The position numbers and the translations under genes were made by a program. A stretch of DNA of 64,000 bases from Streptomyces sp. NBC_01478 (GTDB lineage Bacteria > Actinomycetota > Actinomycetes > Streptomycetales > Streptomycetaceae), in contig NZ_CP109444.1 in NCBI RefSeq assembly GCF_036227225.1, forward strand, positions 8,909,501 to 8,973,500, in the 5' to 3' direction. Positions 59,810-64,000 of this stretch are shown one piece after another. How positions within the stretch are numbered: the stretch's first letter is position 1; the number at the start of each line of letters is the position of its first letter. A model generated the notes under the pieces. That model worked only from the letters and a program-made list of their open reading frames with translations, had not been told where the DNA came from and did no database searches.

Positions 59810-60859
59810 CTACGTCGTCGCGCCGAGCGCGGTCATGCGCTCGAACGTGGACTGTGCCTGAGGTCCTTGTGCCGCCCCGGCGCGCTGCCACAGCTCCCAG
59901 GCGGCCTGGTACGACTTCAGTGCCCGGGCCGGGCCGGCCGTCCGTTCCAGTACCGCGCCACGCTGGTGGTGTGCCTGTGCGGCGAGCAGTGGCTCGGCGG
60001 CCCGGAGCGCGCTGCGGGCGCCGTGGTGGTACGACTCGGCCGCCAGGTCCAGCCACTCCGGTGCCCTGGTCGCCCCGGTTTCCCCGGTCGTCCCGGCCAG
60101 CGTCAGCAGCACCTCGCCGCGTTCCAGCCAGGCCTGCGCGGCCGTACGGTCCGCTTGCGCGCCGCGGGCCGCGCGGGCCAGGATCCACTCGGCCTCGTGC
60201 AGATCGGTCGCCGCCCCGCCCGCCGCGTGGTGCCGGCGCAACGCCCGGCCGAACAGCAACTGCCGTTCGGCCAGTCGGGGTTCGCCATCCGGGGTCAGGG
60301 TCAGTGCCGCGCGCAGCTCCCGTACCGCCTCGGCGGCCACCGCCAGTCCGCCGCCGCTCTCGACCCGGGCGAGCAGCACCTCGCCGCGCCCCGCCAGCAG
60401 CTCCGCCCGGACCGGGTCGTCGCGCTGCACCAGATCCCGCGCCTGGGCGAACACCCGGTCGGCGGCGTCGAGTTGGGCGGGGTCGGCGGTGTGGCGGTAG
60501 CGGGCGCTGTGCGCCTCGGCCAGTCGGCGCAGGGCCAGCGCCCGTAGGTCCGGGCTCACGTCCCGGACGTCCTCCACCGCCTCGTGCAGCGCTTCCAGCA
60601 CCCCGGTCGCCCCGCTGTCGGCCGCCGCCACGGCCCGCGCCTCGGCGAGGTCCAGCAGAGCCCGGCAGCGTACGGCCGAGGGCGCGCCCGTGCCGCCGGT
60701 GAGCCGCACGCCCCGCTCCAGATCGGCCGCCGCCCGCAGGGCCAACGTCCGCGCCTCCTCGGCCGAGTCGCGGACCCGCGCGTCCCCGGCGAGAGCCAGC
60801 AGCCGCCGTCCCCGGGCAAGCACGGCGGCGTCGGAGGGGTACGTACCGCCGTTCGTCAC
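59810..60859 (-). CDS. Helical TPR-like protein opening the conflict/RiPP operon
   Basis: A 349-residue all-helical protein of alanine- and arginine-rich repeats (ALALRRLAEAHSARYRHTAD, RAELLAGRGEVLLARVESGG, AAQAWLERGEVLLTLAG). These look like degenerate TPR units, about eight in number. No catalytic motif, signal peptide or membrane segment. The GTG at 60859 has GAGGAG 6 bp upstream; the long frame further 5' runs through the promoter region without character. First of eleven minus-strand genes. A scaffold for the precursor, maturase or STAND proteins is the simplest guess. Confidence 0.7.
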   Translation of the reverse strand: MTNGGTYPSDAAVLARGRRLLALAGDARVRDSAEEARTLALRAAADLERGVRLTGGTGAPSAVRCRALLDLAEARAVAAADSGATGVLEALHEAVEDVRDVSPDLRALALRRLAEAHSARYRHTADPAQLDAADRVFAQARDLVQRDDPVRAELLAGRGEVLLARVESGGGLAVAAEAVRELRAALTLTPDGEPRLAERQLLFGRALRRHHAAGGAATDLHEAEWILARAARGAQADRTAAQAWLERGEVLLTLAGTTGETGATRAPEWLDLAAESYHHGARSALRAAEPLLAAQAHHQRGAVLERTAGPARALKSYQAAWELWQRAGAAQGPQAQSTFERMTALGATT

Positions 60860-61136
60860 GTCGCGCTCCTCGTCATCGGACGGTCGGATGCGTGCGTATG
60901 CGGTCGAAGGTGCTCGAAGGCAGACCGAAGACGGATCGGAGACGGTCGGTCTCTGTCCATGACAGTACGCGGCCACCGCCCGGTCAACAGCGCTTTCCAG
61001 CCGCCGCCGACCTGCCCCGCCGAGGCGCAACCCGCCAAGTTCTCGCAACAATGGCGGTCTAGACTCTCCCCCCAGTGGCCTGCGACCGTGGCCGAGAACG
61101 GGCAGTTTCTGCCAAACCCGAAGGGTATTCGGCGTT

Positions 61137-62267
61137 TTGATACGGATAGATTCAGTCACCAAGCGGTACCCGGACGGCACGGTGGCGGTCGACCGACTGT
61201 CTCTGGACATACCGGACCGATCGATCACCGTCCTCGTCGGCCCCTCAGGCTGTGGCAAGACGACCACCCTGCGCATGATCAACCGGATGATCGACCTCAG
61301 CGAGGGCACGATCTCCCTGGACGGCGCGGACATCACCAAGCAGCCGGTCAACACGCTGCGCCGGTCGATGGGTTACGTCATCCAGAACGCCGGACTCTTC
61401 CAGCACCGCACGATCGTCGACAACATCGCGACCGTGCCCCGCATGCTCGGCTGGGGCAAGGAGAAGGCCAGGGCGCGGGCCACCGAACTCATGGAGCGGG
61501 TGGGCCTCGACGCCGCCCTCGCCAAGCGGTACCCGTACCAGCTCTCCGGCGGCCAGCAGCAGCGCGTCGGCGTCGCCCGCGCCCTCGCCGCCGACCCGCC
61601 CGTCCTCCTCATGGACGAGCCCTTCTCCGCCGTCGACCCCGTGGTCCGCAAGGGACTCCAGGACGAACTCCTCAGGCTCCAGGGCGAGTTGGGTAAGACC
61701 ATCGTCTTCGTCACCCACGACATCGACGAGGCCATCAAGCTCGGCACCATGGTCGCGGTGCTCCGCACCGGCGGCAAGCTCGCCCAATTCGCCCCGCCCG
61801 CCGAGCTGTTGTCCGACCCGGCCGACGACTTCGTCGAGGACTTCCTCGGCGCCGACCGGGGCATCCGCCGGCTGTCCTTCTTCTCCTCCGCGGGACTCGA
61901 CCTCAAGACCTCCCCGATCGTCGCCGTCGACTCCACCGCCGAGCAGATCGCCGAACGCACCACGCCCGGCGTGCCGTACCTCCTCGTCACCGACCTGGAC
62001 GGCAAGCCGCTGGGCTGGAGCGAGCCGGGCGCGCTGACCGCCGGAGCCGTCGACACCGCCCAACTCCTCCCGTACGGACGCCCGTTCGCGGCCGGCACGG
62101 ACTCGCTGCGGGCCGCGCTCGACGGCGCGGTGCTGTCGCCCACCGGCTGGGCGGTCGGCGTGGACGGCACCGGGCGCGTGGTAGGCGTCGTATCGCAGAC
62201 CGCAGTGGGCGAGGCGATCCGCAGCGCGCACGCGGCGACCCAGCCGGGCACGAAGGTCGCCGGATGA
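61137..62267 (+). CDS. opuCA: Glycine betaine/carnitine/choline ABC transporter ATPase
   Basis: A 376-residue ABC ATPase of the OpuC/ProV osmolyte class. Walker A is GPSGCGKTT, the Q-loop region is [13 protein letters not shown], the ABC signature [15 protein letters not shown], Walker [13 protein letters not shown] and the switch histidine [12 protein letters not shown]-terminal CBS-like regulatory region follows ([19 protein letters not shown]). A TTG at 61137 is the only start that keeps the conserved [12 protein letters not shown]-terminus; the Shine-Dalgarno is weak. First gene of a three-gene operon overlapping the permease by ATGA. Confidence 0.9.
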   Translation: MIRIDSVTKRYPDGTVAVDRLSLDIPDRSITVLVGPSGCGKTTTLRMINRMIDLSEGTISLDGADITKQPVNTLRRSMGYVIQNAGLFQHRTIVDNIATVPRMLGWGKEKARARATELMERVGLDAALAKRYPYQLSGGQQQRVGVARALAADPPVLLMDEPFSAVDPVVRKGLQDELLRLQGELGKTIVFVTHDIDEAIKLGTMVAVLRTGGKLAQFAPPAELLSDPADDFVEDFLGADRGIRRLSFFSSAGLDLKTSPIVAVDSTAEQIAERTTPGVPYLLVTDLDGKPLGWSEPGALTAGAVDTAQLLPYGRPFAAGTDSLRAALDGAVLSPTGWAVGVDGTGRVVGVVSQTAVGEAIRSAHAATQPGTKVAG

Positions 62268-62980
62268 ACGACTTCTTCCACATACCCAGCGACCTCCAGA
62301 ACACCTACTTCGGCCTGATCGGCCTGCACCTGAGGGAGGCGCTGATCCCGGTCCTGGCGGGTCTGGTCGTCTCGCTGCCCCTCGCCCAACTCTGCGCGCG
62401 CTTCCGCTGGTTGTACCCGCCGGTGCTGTGGGTGACGACCGTGCTGTACGCCATCCCGTCGCTCGCCTTCTTCGTGGTCCTCATCGACTACACCGGCCTG
62501 AGCGAGACCACGGTGATGATCCCGCTCGCCGTGTACAGCCTCGTCGTCCTCGTCCCGGCGATCGTCGACGGGGTCCGCTCGGTGCCGCAGGAAACCCTGG
62601 ACGCGGCGGCCGCCATGGGCTTCGGGCCCATACGCCGGTACGTCCAGGTGCAGTTGCCGATCGCGGTGCCCGCGATCATCGCCGGACTTCGGGTGGCGAC
62701 CGTCTCCAGCATCAGCCTGGTCAGCGTCGGCATGCTCATCGGCAACCAGGGCGCACTCGGCAACCTGCTCAACGACGCGAACATCTACCACCAGCCCATC
62801 TACGCCGTGAACTCGGTGGTCACGACGGCGGTCCTGGCGGTCCTGGCCGACGCCGTCCTGGTCGTCGTCCGCATCCTGCTCACCCCCTGGATGCCGAGCG
62901 GTACCCGCCGCGACAGCCGGAAGGCGACGGCGGTCCAGCCCGACGCGGCCGTGCCCGCCCTGGAAGAGGCCGCGCGATGA
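62264..62980 (+). CDS. Osmolyte ABC transporter permease 1
   Basis: A 238-residue OpuCB-type permease with about five hydrophobic segments. The EAA loop is visible as [18 protein letters not shown]. It forms the membrane channel with the second permease, energised by the ATPase upstream. ATGA overlaps join all three genes. No substrate-binding protein follows in this window before the terminator. Confidence 0.9.
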   Translation: MNDFFHIPSDLQNTYFGLIGLHLREALIPVLAGLVVSLPLAQLCARFRWLYPPVLWVTTVLYAIPSLAFFVVLIDYTGLSETTVMIPLAVYSLVVLVPAIVDGVRSVPQETLDAAAAMGFGPIRRYVQVQLPIAVPAIIAGLRVATVSSISLVSVGMLIGNQGALGNLLNDANIYHQPIYAVNSVVTTAVLAVLADAVLVVVRILLTPWMPSGTRRDSRKATAVQPDAAVPALEEAAR

Positions 62981-63645
62981 ACGTACTGAGCTACATCAAC
63001 GCGTTCTTCAGCGACAGCTCCCACTGGCACGGCTACGACGGGATCCCCACCCGTCTCCTGGAACACATCCGGTACTCGCTCCAGGCACTCGCGATCGCCG
63101 CCGCCATCGGGCTGCCGATCGGCCTGGTCACCGGCCACTACGGGCGCGGCGGCAACGCCATCGCGCTGGCCGCCACCGGCAGCCGCTCACTGCCCACCTT
63201 CGGCCTGCTGGTGCTGATGGTCACCTGGCTCGGGTTCGGACTGGGGCCCGTGATGATCCCGCTGGTCGTCCTCGCCATTCCGCCGATCCTGGTCACCACC
63301 TACGAGGCGGTCCGTTCCGTGGACCCCTCACCGGTGGACGCCGCACGGGGCATGGGCATGCACGAGTCACGGATCCTCTTCCAGGTGGAACTTCCCGGAG
63401 CCCTGCCCCTGATCCTCAGCGGTATCCGCTCGGCGGCCATCCAGATCGTCTCGACCGCCACCATCGCGGCGTACGTCGGTCTCGGCGGCCTCGGCCGCTA
63501 CATCATCGACGGCCTCTACCAGAAGAACTACGAGAAGGTCGTCGGCGGCGCCACCCTGGTCGCCGGCATGGCCCTGGTGACCCTGGCGGTCTTCTGGGGC
63601 ATCGCACGGCTCGCGGTGTCCCCCGGGGTACGCAGGAGCAACTGA
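62977..63645 (+). CDS. Osmolyte ABC transporter permease 2
   Basis: A 222-residue permease of the OpuCD type, partner of the upstream protein. It has hydrophobic helices ([34 protein letters not shown]) and an EAA loop [20 protein letters not shown]. The ATG at 62977 overlaps the upstream stop by ATGA; the frame stays open earlier only as a shadow. A long hairpin terminator closes the operon. Confidence 0.9.
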   Translation: MNVLSYINAFFSDSSHWHGYDGIPTRLLEHIRYSLQALAIAAAIGLPIGLVTGHYGRGGNAIALAATGSRSLPTFGLLVLMVTWLGFGLGPVMIPLVVLAIPPILVTTYEAVRSVDPSPVDAARGMGMHESRILFQVELPGALPLILSGIRSAAIQIVSTATIAAYVGLGGLGRYIIDGLYQKNYEKVVGGATLVAGMALVTLAVFWGIARLAVSPGVRRSN

Positions 63646-63657
63646 GCCCCGCAGTAA

Positions 63658-63711
63658 GAAGAGAGGGGAGAGGGGGAGGGCTTTCGGGCCCTCCCCCTCT
63701 CCCCTCTCTTC
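63658..63711. terminator. Very long hairpin terminator
   Basis: A perfect 24-bp stem, 63658-63681 pairing with 63688-63711, around a TTTCGG loop. One arm is all purine except its final C. It separates the convergent osmolyte transporter operon and conservon GTPase gene and can act on both strands. Confidence 0.95.
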
Positions 63712-63723
63712 CTTTGCGCGCTC

Positions 63724-64000
63724 TCAGTTCTCCGTGCGCGCCAGCGCCAACTCCAGTACGACCAGCAGCGCGTCCCGCACCGAACCGCGCTCGCGCGCGT
63801 CGAACGCGATGACCGGGACACGCTCGTTGACGTCCAGCGCCCAGCGGACCTCGTCGAGGTCGTGCTCGATCCTGCCGTCGAAGGCGTTGAGGGCGACCGC
63901 GAACGGGATCTGCTTGTGCTCGAAGTAGTCGACGGCCGCGTAGCAGTCGTCGAGCCGCCGGGTGTCGACGATGACGAGACCGCCGACCGCGCCCTCCACG
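63724..64000 (-). CDS. Conservon GTP-binding protein (CvnD-like), 3' part
   Basis: The last 91 or so codons of a GTP-binding protein typical of Streptomyces conservons (cvnA-B-C-D). Visible segments are GGLVIVDTRRLDDCYAAVDYF, of which VIVDTRRLDDCYAA is diagnostic, the guanine-specificity region VALNAFDGRI, and FDARERGSVRDALLVVLELA. The gene runs off the right edge, so its Walker A is not in the window. CvnD is the last gene of its operon, consistent with the terminator directly after it. Confidence 0.85.
   Translation of the reverse strand, partial: VEGAVGGLVIVDTRRLDDCYAAVDYFEHKQIPFAVALNAFDGRIEHDLDEVRWALDVNERVPVIAFDARERGSVRDALLVVLELALARTEN

Noticed and set aside
61355..64000. Long minus-strand frames opposite the osmolyte transporter
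   Set aside because: Shadows of three plus-strand transporter genes that have full ABC motifs.
1..64000. CRISPR arrays, insertion sequences, rRNA or attachment sites
   Set aside because: No regularly spaced repeats, transposase motifs, terminal inverted repeats or tRNA-linked direct repeats were found on reading.

Overview
The window is high-GC actinomycete chromosomal DNA and almost certainly Streptomyces. Third codon positions are strongly G/C, GTG and TTG starts are common, operons are joined by ATGA or GTGA overlaps, and the gene families are streptomycete (a conservon GTPase, cyclophane RiPP maturases, an OpuC-type betaine transporter). I found no insertion sequence, CRISPR array, rRNA or ordinary tRNA gene. 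All functional calls come from reading translated sequence and motifs; no database search was run.

Layout. (1) 1-4524: a TetR regulator; an orphan 793-residue minus-strand gene whose start codon lies 4 nt downstream of a complete tRNA-like cloverleaf; and a YbhN-type membrane flippase. (2) 4606-20808: a glycoside-utilisation island with a NagZ-like GH3, a GH5-like hydrolase, a BadF-type sugar kinase, a GH3 beta-glycosidase, a sugar ABC importer without its own ATPase, a GH38 alpha-mannosidase coupled to a SurA-like protein, an RpiR regulator and a SIS phosphosugar protein. A shared 15-bp motif in five intergenic regions suggests one RpiR regulon. (3) 20947-21450: a recombination scar that joins a headless DeoR regulator to the tail of an unknown gene. 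(4) 21459-36237: a compact PUFA-synthase-like operon. Its parts are an enoyl-reductase-KS-AT-ACP-KR megasynthase, a KS-AT-DH-phosphopantetheinyltransferase, a free ACP, an alpha/beta hydrolase, a glycosyltransferase and a methyltransferase; the likely product is a glycosylated lipid or polyketide. (5) 36606-45220: a GPP34 protein, a two-component system, a flavin-based trans-membrane electron-transfer set (ferric-reductase-like protein, FMN-binding protein, ApbE) and a GT39/GT2 envelope glycosylation pair.

(6) 45367-60859: about 15.5 kb of eleven minus-strand genes, the most exciting part of the window. Two cyclophane RiPP modules (a precursor plus a radical SAM/SPASM maturase each) are interleaved with two TIR-NB-ARC-TPR proteins, a CHAT caspase-like protease, a vWA protein, a MoxR AAA+ ATPase and a Trypco1 protein. 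The precursors do not end in FxSxx. They share a leader motif HPVLGA and a core A-aromatic-aromatic-E-D-x-P, and one precursor carries the whole leader-core unit twice. The layout suggests a ribosomal peptide wired into an NTP-dependent conflict or programmed-death system. (7) 61137-64000: an OpuC-type osmolyte ABC transporter, a very strong terminator and the 3' end of a conservon GTPase gene that runs off the window.
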